A stretch of DNA of 64,000 bases from NCBI RefSeq assembly GCF_002940005.1, contig NZ_MDEF01000019.1; one strand, given 5' to 3'. Under the pieces are notes generated by a model. That model had not been told where the DNA came from. It did no database searches and saw only the letters and a program-made list of their open reading frames with translations. Shown one piece after another: positions 10,201-17,068 of the stretch (its first letter is position 1; each line of letters begins with the position of its first letter). Position numbers and translations under genes: made by a program. Source of the DNA: Xanthomonas hortorum. Lineage in GTDB: Bacteria > Pseudomonadota > Gammaproteobacteria > Xanthomonadales > Xanthomonadaceae.

Positions 10201-10460
10201 CGCTGGAACATCTGGCCAGGCACGAAGTGGATCTGGTGCTGATGGACATCATGATGCCGGAGATGGATGGCCTCACTGCGATGCGCCAGATCCGTGCCAA
10301 TCGTCAGTGGCAGGATCTGCCGATCATCGCGCTGACCGCCAAGGCCATGGCCGACGATCGCGAACGCTGCCTTGAGGCCGGTGCCAACGACTACATCGCC
10401 AAGCCCATCGACGTGGACAAGCTGGTGTCGCTGTGCCGGGTGTGGTGCTCGCGGCAATGA
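7263..10460 (+). CDS. Hybrid sensor histidine kinase: 4 TM, GAF, HisKA, HATPase, three receivers
   Basis: A 1065-residue hybrid kinase. Four hydrophobic helices lie at about residues 20-118, a GAF-like domain at 140-275, and a long Gln/Glu-rich coiled coil at 280-375. The HisKA has His386 (MSHELRTPLN), and the HATPase has DTGIGIA and GGTGLGLSI. Three receiver domains follow, with likely phospho-acceptors Asp727, Asp849 and Asp995. The middle receiver is atypical, with IIIKGVRSPERLL after the lysine. ATG 7296 is an alternative start. The stop overlaps the CheR-like gene (ATGA), and the operon continues with CheB and a receiver/kinase. Confidence 0.93.
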   Translation: MTALPLRSARLMQNISTTRDRWVWVIAGALMAATLAVELITPLGYAVWLTYFVAVGVTVFQNRTQVPLIVGALSCVLLAVGFNLAPSSTNSSFSSINRSIGGVSFLAMALVVTQAIRARRQAEFALWLQQAENTVEASLRGDQSPEALADAAVSALCDTLDAQVGALYRIEGERLRLTGGTALPADMPKTLPTNTGQLGDALQRGAVRRVRGVDAGHLQIASSLGKSSCQELLLAPVTADGRVIGIVELGRVTDPRTAGSREQELLARCGENIGLALRTALLRAQLVTLLEETQRQSEELQTQQEELRVTNEELEEQSRSLQQSQSDLEQQQAELEQTNVQLEERTQALEAQKQALLVAQNQLVRNSNELSTASRYKSEFLANMSHELRTPLNSALILAKLLADNKDGTLSPEQVKYAQAILSSNNDLLALINDILDLSKIEAGHVELADDTIATSSLLQRLRETFEPLARQKGLALQITADADAPTQLVMDSQRLQQILKNLLANAIKFTEHGSVSLSLQAQAPGRVLFKVQDTGIGIAREQTEIIFEAFRQADGSTRRRYGGTGLGLSISRDLAQRMGGSIRVDSELGRGSCFTLELPTDGAPAEGVTVAERHAPPASLNTAQAAQHTSGMAMASRLGEQAVVASSALPLPIPAASAAPLQRADDDRDQRSRPGRLILAVEDDTRFAQALVDLAHELDFDCVVAPSAEEALQLAADLRPSGILLDIGLPDASGLSVLERLKRDPATRHIPVHVVSAMERSQIALELGAVGYLIKPATRELLAGAIRQLEDTNARAVRRLLIVEDDSALRANLELLLARDQLEIVAVGSIAEAMQQLAGSTFDCMVTDLALPDGSGYDLLERMAGNDAVAFPPVIVYTGRALTRDEEQRLRRYSKSIIIKGVRSPERLLDEVTLFLHSVEASLPSDQQRLLREARRRDAVLDGATVLLAEDDVRNIFALSSVLEPLGVTLQIARNGREALEHLARHEVDLVLMDIMMPEMDGLTAMRQIRANRQWQDLPIIALTAKAMADDRERCLEAGANDYIAKPIDVDKLVSLCRVWCSRQ

Positions 10461-11281
10461 ATGCAGTGGAGCTGTTCGATCTGGAGCTGCGGGTGCTGCT
10501 GGAAGCGGTGTACCAGCGCTATCACTACGACTTCCGCGATTACGCGGTGTCCTCGTTGCGTCGACGCATGCGCCACGCCATGGGCCGCTTCGATTGCGCA
10601 CGCGTGGCAGATCTGCAACATCGCCTGCTGCACGAGCCGGAGACGTTTGCGCAGGCGATGCAGTTCTTCACCGTGCAGGTGTCGGAGATGTTCCGCGACC
10701 CGGCCTATTTCCGCTGTTTGCGCGAGCATGCGGTGCCGGTATTGCGCACCTATCCCTCGATCAAACTATGGGTGGCCGGCTGCAGCACCGGTGAAGAAGT
10801 CTGGTCGCTGGCGATTCTGCTGCACGAAGAAGGCCTGCTGGAAAAAGCGGTGATCTACGCCACCGACATCAATCCCGAAGCGCTGGGCATGGCCGAAGCC
10901 GGCGCCTTCGGCATCGACCGCATTGCACAGTTCAGCCGCAACTATCTGGAGGCCGGCGGCCGCGGGTCCTTGTCCGATTACTACACCACCGCCTACGACG
11001 GCGCGGTGTTCGATCGCCGCCTCAAGCGCCACATCGTGTTTGCCGATCACAGCCTGGCAACCGACACGGTGTTCTCCGAAGTGCATCTGGTGTCGTGCCG
11101 CAACGTGCTGATCTACTTCAACCGCACCCTGCAGGATCGCGCGGTGGGTCTGTTCCATGACGCGCTGGTGCACCGTGGTTTTCTCGGTCTGGGCAGCAAG
11201 GAATCGCTGCAGTTCGGCGCGCATGCGCAGGCCTTCGAAACCGTGGCCCGCGAGCAACGTCTGTTTCGGAAGGCGGCATGA
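10457..11281 (+). CDS. CheR-type methyltransferase
   Basis: A 274-residue SAM-dependent glutamate O-methyltransferase of the CheR type. An N-terminal helical domain is followed by the SAM-binding motif WVAGCSTGEEVWSLA and the conserved SCRNVLIYFN. CheR enzymes methylate chemoreceptor glutamates. No chemoreceptor, CheA or CheW is encoded here, so its substrate may be the neighbouring membrane kinase or another protein. It overlaps the hybrid kinase stop by 4 bp and the CheB-like gene start by 4 bp, so the stoichiometry is probably coupled. Confidence 0.92.
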   Translation: MNAVELFDLELRVLLEAVYQRYHYDFRDYAVSSLRRRMRHAMGRFDCARVADLQHRLLHEPETFAQAMQFFTVQVSEMFRDPAYFRCLREHAVPVLRTYPSIKLWVAGCSTGEEVWSLAILLHEEGLLEKAVIYATDINPEALGMAEAGAFGIDRIAQFSRNYLEAGGRGSLSDYYTTAYDGAVFDRRLKRHIVFADHSLATDTVFSEVHLVSCRNVLIYFNRTLQDRAVGLFHDALVHRGFLGLGSKESLQFGAHAQAFETVAREQRLFRKAA

Positions 11282-11862
11282 GCGGCGCACATGCGTGGCA
11301 GCACTTCGAGGCGATCGTGGTCGGTGCATCGGCCGGCGGTGTGATGGCGTTGCAGGCGTTGTTGTCCAGCCTGCCTGCGGAGTTGCCGATGCCGGTGTTG
11401 GTGGTGCTGCACCTGCCACGCGACCGCACCAGCCATCTTGCCGAATTGATGGATGCACGCTGCGCCTTGCCGGTGCGCGAGGCAGAGGACAAGCAACCGC
11501 TGCTCGCCGGCACCGTGACCATCGCCCCGCCCGACTATCATCTGCTGGTGGAAAACCGCGACAGCCTGGCGTTGTCGATGGATGCGCCGGTGCTGTTCTC
11601 GCGCCCGGCGATCGACCCCTTGTTCGAATCGGCCGCCGATGTCTTCGGGCAACGGCTGCTGGCGATCCTGCTCACCGGCGCCAGCAGCGATGGCAGCGCT
11701 GGCGTGGCGGCGGTGCGCGCGGTCGGCGGCACCGCCTGGATCCAGCTGCCCGACGACGCGGCGTCTCCCTTGATGCCCGCCTCCGCCATCGCCCACGCCG
11801 GTGCCGATGCGGTGCTCACCTTGCAGGCGATCTGCAGCCGACTGGAGGCTTTCCACCGATGA
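11278..11862 (+). CDS. CheB-type methylesterase domain protein (no receiver)
   Basis: A 194-residue stand-alone CheB C-terminal esterase. The triad is visible as Ser18 (GASAGG), His45 (VLHLPR) and Asp138 (TGASSDGSAG). The regulatory receiver of classical CheB is missing, so activity is either constitutive or set by interaction with the receivers of the adjacent kinases. It is sandwiched by ATGA overlaps between the CheR-like gene and the receiver/kinase gene. It would reverse methylation made by the CheR-like partner. Confidence 0.92.
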   Translation: MSGAHAWQHFEAIVVGASAGGVMALQALLSSLPAELPMPVLVVLHLPRDRTSHLAELMDARCALPVREAEDKQPLLAGTVTIAPPDYHLLVENRDSLALSMDAPVLFSRPAIDPLFESAADVFGQRLLAILLTGASSDGSAGVAAVRAVGGTAWIQLPDDAASPLMPASAIAHAGADAVLTLQAICSRLEAFHR

Positions 11863-12992
11863 ATCTCACCGCGACCGGTCTGGCTGCAGACAGCAGTACC
11901 CCCGAACCGGCCAAGCTGCTGATCGTGGACGACGTGCCGCAGAATCTGGTGGCGATGGAAGCGCTGCTGCAGCGCGACGGCATCCAGGTACTGTGCGCAG
12001 CCTCTGGCGCGCAGGCGCTGGAGCTGTTGCTCGAACACGATGTGGCACTGGCGCTGCTGGATGTGCACATGCCGGAAATGGACGGCTTTTCGCTGGCCGA
12101 ACTGATGCGCGGCTCGCAGCGCACCCGGCATGTGCCGATCATTTTTTTGACGGCCTCGCCGAACGACCCGATGCGTGCGTTCCAGGGCTACGAAACCGGC
12201 GCGGTAGATTTTTTGCACAAGCCGATCGAGCCGCACGTGATCCTGAGCAAGGTCAACGTGTTCATCGAGTTGTATCAGCAACGGCGCCTGCTCAAGGCGC
12301 GCAACGCCTCGCTGGAACGCGCGCTCACACTCAATGAAACCATGATGGCGGTGCTGACCCACGACCTGCGCACGCCGCTGTCGGTGATTTTGCTGTGTGC
12401 CGATAAATTGAGCCTGGATGTGGCCACCGAAGGCTCGGCCGCACGCACGCTGGAACATCTGGAAAACAGCGCGCATCGCATGGCACGCATGGTCGAGCAG
12501 CTGCTGGATTTCTCGCGTCTGCGCACCGACGGGTTGTCGATGCAGTTCGGCCCCTGCAATCTTGGCGAGGTGGCCCATAGCGTGGTGAACGAGGTGGCGC
12601 AGGCCAATCCGCACACGCCGATCGACTTGCGTAGCGAAGGCGATCTGCATGGCGACGGCGACGGCGATCGGCTGGCACAGGTGGTCTCCAATCTGGTCGG
12701 CAACGCAGTGCTGCATGGCGCGCGCCAGCCGGTGCGCGTGCACCTGGACGGACGCCAGCGCGACACGCTGCGTTTATCGGTGCGCAACGCAGGCCACATC
12801 CCCGACAGTCTGATGCCGCGTCTGTTCGAGCCATTCAAGGCCAGCTTCCACGCAAGCCAGGGCTTGGGCCTGGGTTTGTTTATCGCAGATCAGTTCGTCA
12901 AGGCGCATGGCGGCTCGCTGCAGGCACGCAACGAAGACGGCGATGTGGTGTTCGAAGCGACGTTGCGACGGCGTAACCTGGCTGCGTCATAA
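11859..12992 (+). CDS. Receiver-histidine kinase (REC-HisKA-HATPase)
   Basis: A 377-residue soluble protein that starts with a receiver (residues ~18-140, Asp68 in LLDVHMPEMDG, lysine in FLHKPIEP). A kinase core follows with His168 (LTHDLRTPL) and an HATPase ending GLGLGLFIADQFVKAHGG. A receiver placed before the kinase is typical of proteins that take a phosphoryl or conformational input from an upstream hybrid kinase. It is the last gene of the four-gene operon and overlaps the CheB-like gene by 4 bp. No DNA-binding output is encoded, so the target of the pathway is unknown. Confidence 0.9.
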   Translation: MNLTATGLAADSSTPEPAKLLIVDDVPQNLVAMEALLQRDGIQVLCAASGAQALELLLEHDVALALLDVHMPEMDGFSLAELMRGSQRTRHVPIIFLTASPNDPMRAFQGYETGAVDFLHKPIEPHVILSKVNVFIELYQQRRLLKARNASLERALTLNETMMAVLTHDLRTPLSVILLCADKLSLDVATEGSAARTLEHLENSAHRMARMVEQLLDFSRLRTDGLSMQFGPCNLGEVAHSVVNEVAQANPHTPIDLRSEGDLHGDGDGDRLAQVVSNLVGNAVLHGARQPVRVHLDGRQRDTLRLSVRNAGHIPDSLMPRLFEPFKASFHASQGLGLGLFIADQFVKAHGGSLQARNEDGDVVFEATLRRRNLAAS

Positions 12993-13233
12993 CGGCCATG
13001 AGGGCGTCGGCCCGCTATGCTGGGTCGGCACTCTCAGGTGCGGGGACGCAGCACGCTGGCAGTTGCGCGCACGGATCGTCCGATCCATGGCGGTGACGAC
13101 GAGCGAGCCCATCCGTGCAGACAGGCTTTCACGTAGACCGCACGACGCGCCGATCTGCGTGTCGCTCCCTGCCCCGCCTGTTCGTCGTTTCTAGAAAGGC
13201 GCACGCCGTGCGTCATGCCAGCGGAGGTGGTCC

Positions 13234-13599
13234 ATGTCGTACATCGATGGTTTCGTCCTTGCGGTGCCCAATGCCAACAAGGACACGTTCCTGGAGCACG
13301 CCCGCATGGGCGACAGCATGATCATGGAATACGGCGCGTTGCGCGTGGTGGAGTGCTGGGGCGATGACGTGCCGCACGGACAGGAGACCGACTTTTATCG
13401 CGCGGTCGAGGCGGCCGCGGACGAAACCGTGCTGTTCTCCTGGATCGAATGGCCGGACAAGGCCACGCGCGATGCCGGCATGCAGAAGATGATGGACGAC
13501 CCGCGCATGGACCCTGCGGTCAATCCGATGCCTTACGACGGCAAGCGCATGATCTTCGGCGGCTTCGTGCCGGTGCTGGACCTGGGCCGGCCAGCCTGA
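13234..13599 (+). CDS. DUF1428 family protein
   Basis: A 121-residue soluble protein matching DUF1428 (MSYIDGFVLAVP at the start, FSWIEWPDKATRDAG and a C-terminal PYDGKRMIFGGF). The family has a dimeric ferredoxin-like barrel fold and no assigned reaction. A strong GGAGGT lies 8 bases before the ATG at 13234. It appears to be a single gene, about 240 bp after the kinase operon, and that intervening stretch holds no recognisable feature. Confidence 0.85.
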   Translation: MSYIDGFVLAVPNANKDTFLEHARMGDSMIMEYGALRVVECWGDDVPHGQETDFYRAVEAAADETVLFSWIEWPDKATRDAGMQKMMDDPRMDPAVNPMPYDGKRMIFGGFVPVLDLGRPA

Positions 13600-13780
13600 T
13601 CGTTGCACCGCCTGGCGGCAGGAATGGACGCACCTGCCATCAGGCGTGCAGCCCCGCAGTCATCGCCCCCGCACGCAGGCCTTGTCTCGCCATGGCTACA
13701 CTAACAACCGCCCACGCACGCGCAGATCGCCACCAGCGCGACATGCGATGCACCGTCTCTCTTGCCTGTGGAGATCGCCG

Positions 13781-14227
13781 ATGACCATTGCGCCGCTGCT
13801 GGTGGCCTGCCCGAGCTGCACTGCGATGAATCGCATCGCGCAAACGCGTCTCCGCGACAAGCCCAACTGCGGCAGCTGCCATCAGCCGCTCTTTCTCGGG
13901 GCACCGATAGCGCTGTCCACTATCGATTTCGACAAGCATGCAGTGCGCAGCGAGCTGCCGTTGGTGGTGGATTTCTGGGCACCGTGGTGCGGGCCGTGTC
14001 TGAGCATGGCGCCGCAGTTCGCCGCGGCAGCTGCATTGCTGGAACCGCAGGTCCGTCTGGCAAAAGTGGATACCGATCTGCATCCGGCGCTGGGCACGCG
14101 TTTTGGCATCCGCAGCATTCCCACCTTGCTGGTCATCCGTGGCGGCAGCGAGCTGGGCCGTCATTCCGGTGCGGTGAGCAGCACGCAGATCGTCAGTTGG
14201 GTGCAGTCGGTGTTGCGCAGCCGTTGA
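13781..14227 (+). CDS. trxC: Thioredoxin 2 (zinc-ribbon thioredoxin)
   Basis: A 148-residue cytoplasmic protein disulfide reductase. The N-terminus has two CxxC pairs (CPSC, CGSC) that bind zinc in the TrxC group. The thioredoxin fold follows with the active site WAPWCGPC and the cis-proline in SIPTLLV. The ATG at 13781 is preceded by GGAG and gives the expected family length (about 140). It would be reduced by thioredoxin reductase and is often linked to oxidative stress; no OxyR site was identified. Confidence 0.9.
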   Translation: MTIAPLLVACPSCTAMNRIAQTRLRDKPNCGSCHQPLFLGAPIALSTIDFDKHAVRSELPLVVDFWAPWCGPCLSMAPQFAAAAALLEPQVRLAKVDTDLHPALGTRFGIRSIPTLLVIRGGSELGRHSGAVSSTQIVSWVQSVLRSR

Positions 14228-14230
14228 CAC

Positions 14231-14263
14231 AAAAAGCCCGCTGCGTACTGCACGCAGCGGGCT
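14231..14263 (-). terminator. Intrinsic terminator of the TonB receptor gene
   Basis: A 12-bp perfect stem (14235-14246 with 14252-14263, loop ACTGC) is followed on the minus strand by TTTTT. It lies 65 bp after the stop of the minus-strand TonB receptor gene and 8 bp after trxC on the other strand. The T-tract favours the minus-strand role, but it may act in both directions. Confidence 0.8.
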
Positions 14264-14328
14264 CGGTTGTCGCACCAAGCATCACAGCGACGCGCAGGTC
14301 GCGGTGATGCGGTGATGCGGTCAGCGAC

Positions 14329-16698
14329 TCATTGCCAGTTGACGTTGACCGACACGCCCACGATGCGCGGCTCGTTGTAGACCGCCGCCATGTAGTTTTC
14401 GATCACGCCCTTGACGTTCTTTTCGTTGGTGATGTTGCGCGCAAACGCCGCCACTTCCCACGCACCGTAGCCGCCGGTGTAACCCAGCTTGAGGCCGCCT
14501 TCGAAATTGCCGTCGGCGCGGAACTCGGTGGAGTCGTACAGCACGAAGCTGGTTTCGCCCTGCTTGTTCCAGTCGGTGGAGACGAAGAACGCGCCATCGT
14601 TACCAACCGGAATGTCGTAACGCGCGGCCAGGTTGAGGTTGTACTTGGGCGCGTTGGGCAGTGGGTTGCCGTCGATCTGCGCAAAGGTGTTGGCGCCGAC
14701 GCGGATGGTCGGGTCGTTGACCGTGCACACCACCACGCCGTTGAGCGCGCAGGCCTGCGCAAACACGCGCTTGTCCTGGATTTCGCTATGCAGCAGGCTC
14801 AGGCCGGCGGTCAGCGACAGGTTGGAGATCGGGCGCCAGTCCAGGTCCGCTTCCAGACCGTAGGCCTTGGCCTTGTCGGCATTGAACAGCACGCCGTTGC
14901 CGTCCGAATCGTTGCCGTTGAGCTGGATGTCATCGACGGTGTAGGTGAAGCCGCTGACATTCAGACGCAGGCGATTGTCGAACAGGCTGCTCTTGATGCC
15001 GGCCTCCCACGACAGGATGGTTTCCGAATCGGCGGTGGTGAAATCCGAATTGAACACCGCGCTGCGGCCCTGGATGGTGGGGCCGCGGAAGCCGCGCGCC
15101 ACGCGTGCATACACGCTCAGCTCGGGATTGATTTCGTACATCGCGCTGAGGTCCCAGCTGGGCTGGGTGTCGGACATGCGCACGTCGCGACGGCCACGGT
15201 ATGTCACCGCACCAGCTGCGGTGTCGGCGGTCTTGAGCAGACGGGTTTCCTTGGTGTCCTTGGTCTGGCGGATGCCGGCGGTCAGGGTGAGCGCATCGGT
15301 GGCCTTGTAACTGAGCTGACCGAAGCCGGCCCATGACGTGTTGGTGTTGCGCAGCCGCACCCAGTTGTTGGGATTGCGCGCGGCGGTCTGCAGGAAAAAC
15401 GCACGTTGATAGAAATCGGTGGTGTCGCGGCCATCGAAGTAGAACGCGCCCACCTGCCATTGCAGTGCGTCGTCGCCTTCGCTGGCCAGACGCAGTTCCT
15501 GGGTGTACTGATCCAGATCGCGGATCTGCCCCATCGACTGGCCGAAGCCGTTCGGCACGCCGTTGACCGGGTAGTTCGCCGCCGCGCCGCCATCGGTGTC
15601 GCCACGGCTGTAGCCGGAGGTGGTTTCGTAAGCGGTGATGGAGGTCAGCGACACGCCGCCGAAATCGTAGATCGCCTTGATCGAGCCGCCATCGGTCTTG
15701 TAGGCCTGCGGGTTGTCGTTGGCTTCGTCGTAGGCAACGCGATCGCGCGGCACGTCGACCTTGTCGCTGCCACGCGTCACGGCATTGCGCAGGAACAACG
15801 TGGAGGTGCCGTCGTAGTCGCGCGTATGCACCGAACCCAGCAGCGAGAACGCGTCGTTGGGCTTGAGCAGCACCTGCAGGCGCGCATTGCGGTCGTTGTA
15901 GCCGCCCATCGCATCCTTACGCGGCGTGCGCGTGCCATCGGCGCTGGTGCCGGCAAAGGTGTTGTCCACCCAATCGTCGCGGTGCTGATACAAGGCCGAG
16001 ACGCGGAACGACAGCACGTCGTTGATCGGCCCACCGAAGCCGCCATCCAGCGACACGGTGTTGTAACTGCCATAGCTGGCATCGACGCGGCCGGTATAGG
16101 TATCGCCGGGTTTGACCGTGTCGAACTTGACGATGCCGGCAGTGGTATTGCGGCCGAACAGGGTGCCCTGCGGGCCGCGCAGCACTTCGACTTGGTCCAC
16201 GTCGTAGACCGGGTTGGATTTGAGCACCACGTGTTCCAGCACCACATCGTCCTGGATGATGGACACCGGCTGCGAAGCGCCGAGATAGAAATCGATATTG
16301 CCCAGACCACGGATATAGAAGCGCGGGAAGATGCGCCCGGTGGTGGTCTCGGCATAGAAGCCCGGCACGCGGCCGGACAGTGCCAGCAAGGTGTCGTCGC
16401 CGCCTGCGGTGAACTCGCGCATCGCCGCGCCCTGCACCACGCCCACCGACACCGGCACCTCCTGCAGGTTCTGCTCGCGGTGCTCGGCGGTGACGGTGAC
16501 GGTATCCAGCGCGGTCGGGCTGCCCTCGCCCTGGGTCGTCGGCGTTTGCTGCGCAGATGCGGCGGCGGCCATCGAAGCGAGCAACAGGCCGGCACAGGCG
16601 CGCGCCAGCGGCGTGCGCTGCAAGGCGGCGCAACGGCGTGCAGAAGCATGCGTGGCGGCGGACGTCAGGGACGCGGAAACAGACGAGTACAACGACAT
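14329..16698 (-). CDS. TonB-dependent outer-membrane receptor
   Basis: A 789-residue gated beta-barrel receptor that imports a substrate across the outer membrane using ExbBD-TonB energy. A long signal peptide ends around SMAAAASA-QQ. A TonB box is visible as LDTVTVTAE, and the plug follows with QVEVLRGPQGTLFGRNTT. The barrel ends VNVNWQ with the usual terminal aromatic region. The ATG at 16698 has AGGATCACCTC before it. The substrate is not predictable: no sugar-utilisation or iron genes sit next to it, and the RNTTAGIVKF plug is of the FecA/CirA-like broad class. Confidence 0.92.
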   Translation of the reverse strand: MSLYSSVSASLTSAATHASARRCAALQRTPLARACAGLLLASMAAAASAQQTPTTQGEGSPTALDTVTVTAEHREQNLQEVPVSVGVVQGAAMREFTAGGDDTLLALSGRVPGFYAETTTGRIFPRFYIRGLGNIDFYLGASQPVSIIQDDVVLEHVVLKSNPVYDVDQVEVLRGPQGTLFGRNTTAGIVKFDTVKPGDTYTGRVDASYGSYNTVSLDGGFGGPINDVLSFRVSALYQHRDDWVDNTFAGTSADGTRTPRKDAMGGYNDRNARLQVLLKPNDAFSLLGSVHTRDYDGTSTLFLRNAVTRGSDKVDVPRDRVAYDEANDNPQAYKTDGGSIKAIYDFGGVSLTSITAYETTSGYSRGDTDGGAAANYPVNGVPNGFGQSMGQIRDLDQYTQELRLASEGDDALQWQVGAFYFDGRDTTDFYQRAFFLQTAARNPNNWVRLRNTNTSWAGFGQLSYKATDALTLTAGIRQTKDTKETRLLKTADTAAGAVTYRGRRDVRMSDTQPSWDLSAMYEINPELSVYARVARGFRGPTIQGRSAVFNSDFTTADSETILSWEAGIKSSLFDNRLRLNVSGFTYTVDDIQLNGNDSDGNGVLFNADKAKAYGLEADLDWRPISNLSLTAGLSLLHSEIQDKRVFAQACALNGVVVCTVNDPTIRVGANTFAQIDGNPLPNAPKYNLNLAARYDIPVGNDGAFFVSTDWNKQGETSFVLYDSTEFRADGNFEGGLKLGYTGGYGAWEVAAFARNITNEKNVKGVIENYMAAVYNEPRIVGVSVNVNWQ

Positions 16699-16956
16699 GC
16701 GAGGTGATCCTTGGGTAGGTAGCGCGAGGTGACGTCCGTCGGCACAGGCATGCCGGACGAAGGCGCAAGGTGGCGCCGCGCGCACGATATGTCAGCAATG
16801 TTGCAGCTCTATGGCAAGCGTGCCGCCGCGCACATGCTGCTAGCTCTACACCCATGCCATTGCACGCGTGTGGCATGGCGAAACGGCACGCCCGCACTGG
16901 CCGTGTGCTGACAGCAGGCGGTTTTTTGTGCGCCACCTTTGGCCCGTATGCCCACG

Positions 16957-17068
16957 CGCGCTAAGCGCGGGAAAATAAACAAGTCACGCTAGGCGCGCGA
17001 AAATAAACATTCCGCGCTAAGCGCGGGCAAGCACACCACCAGCGTTACGCGCGGGCCGCAAGCACACT
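16957..17068. repeat. Four tandem copies of a ~28-bp unit
   Basis: Units start at 16957, 16985, 17013 and 17041, exactly 28 bp apart. The core is CGCGCTAAGCGCGGG followed by GAAAATAAAC in copies 1-2 and by a CAAGCACAC-like sequence in copies 3-4. Copy 4 overlaps the last codons and stop of the hybrid kinase ending at 17045, so the array seems to have grown out of the 3' end of that gene. The 16699-16956 stretch on its other side, upstream of the TonB receptor, holds no gene. Confidence 0.75.

Noticed and set aside
8634..10601. 655-codon minus-strand open frame opposite the hybrid kinase
   Set aside because: It has no motif and is explained by codon bias of the kinase on the other strand.
16957..17068. 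Possible CRISPR-like repeats
   Set aside because: Repeats are contiguous at 28 bp without unique spacers; no cas genes nearby.
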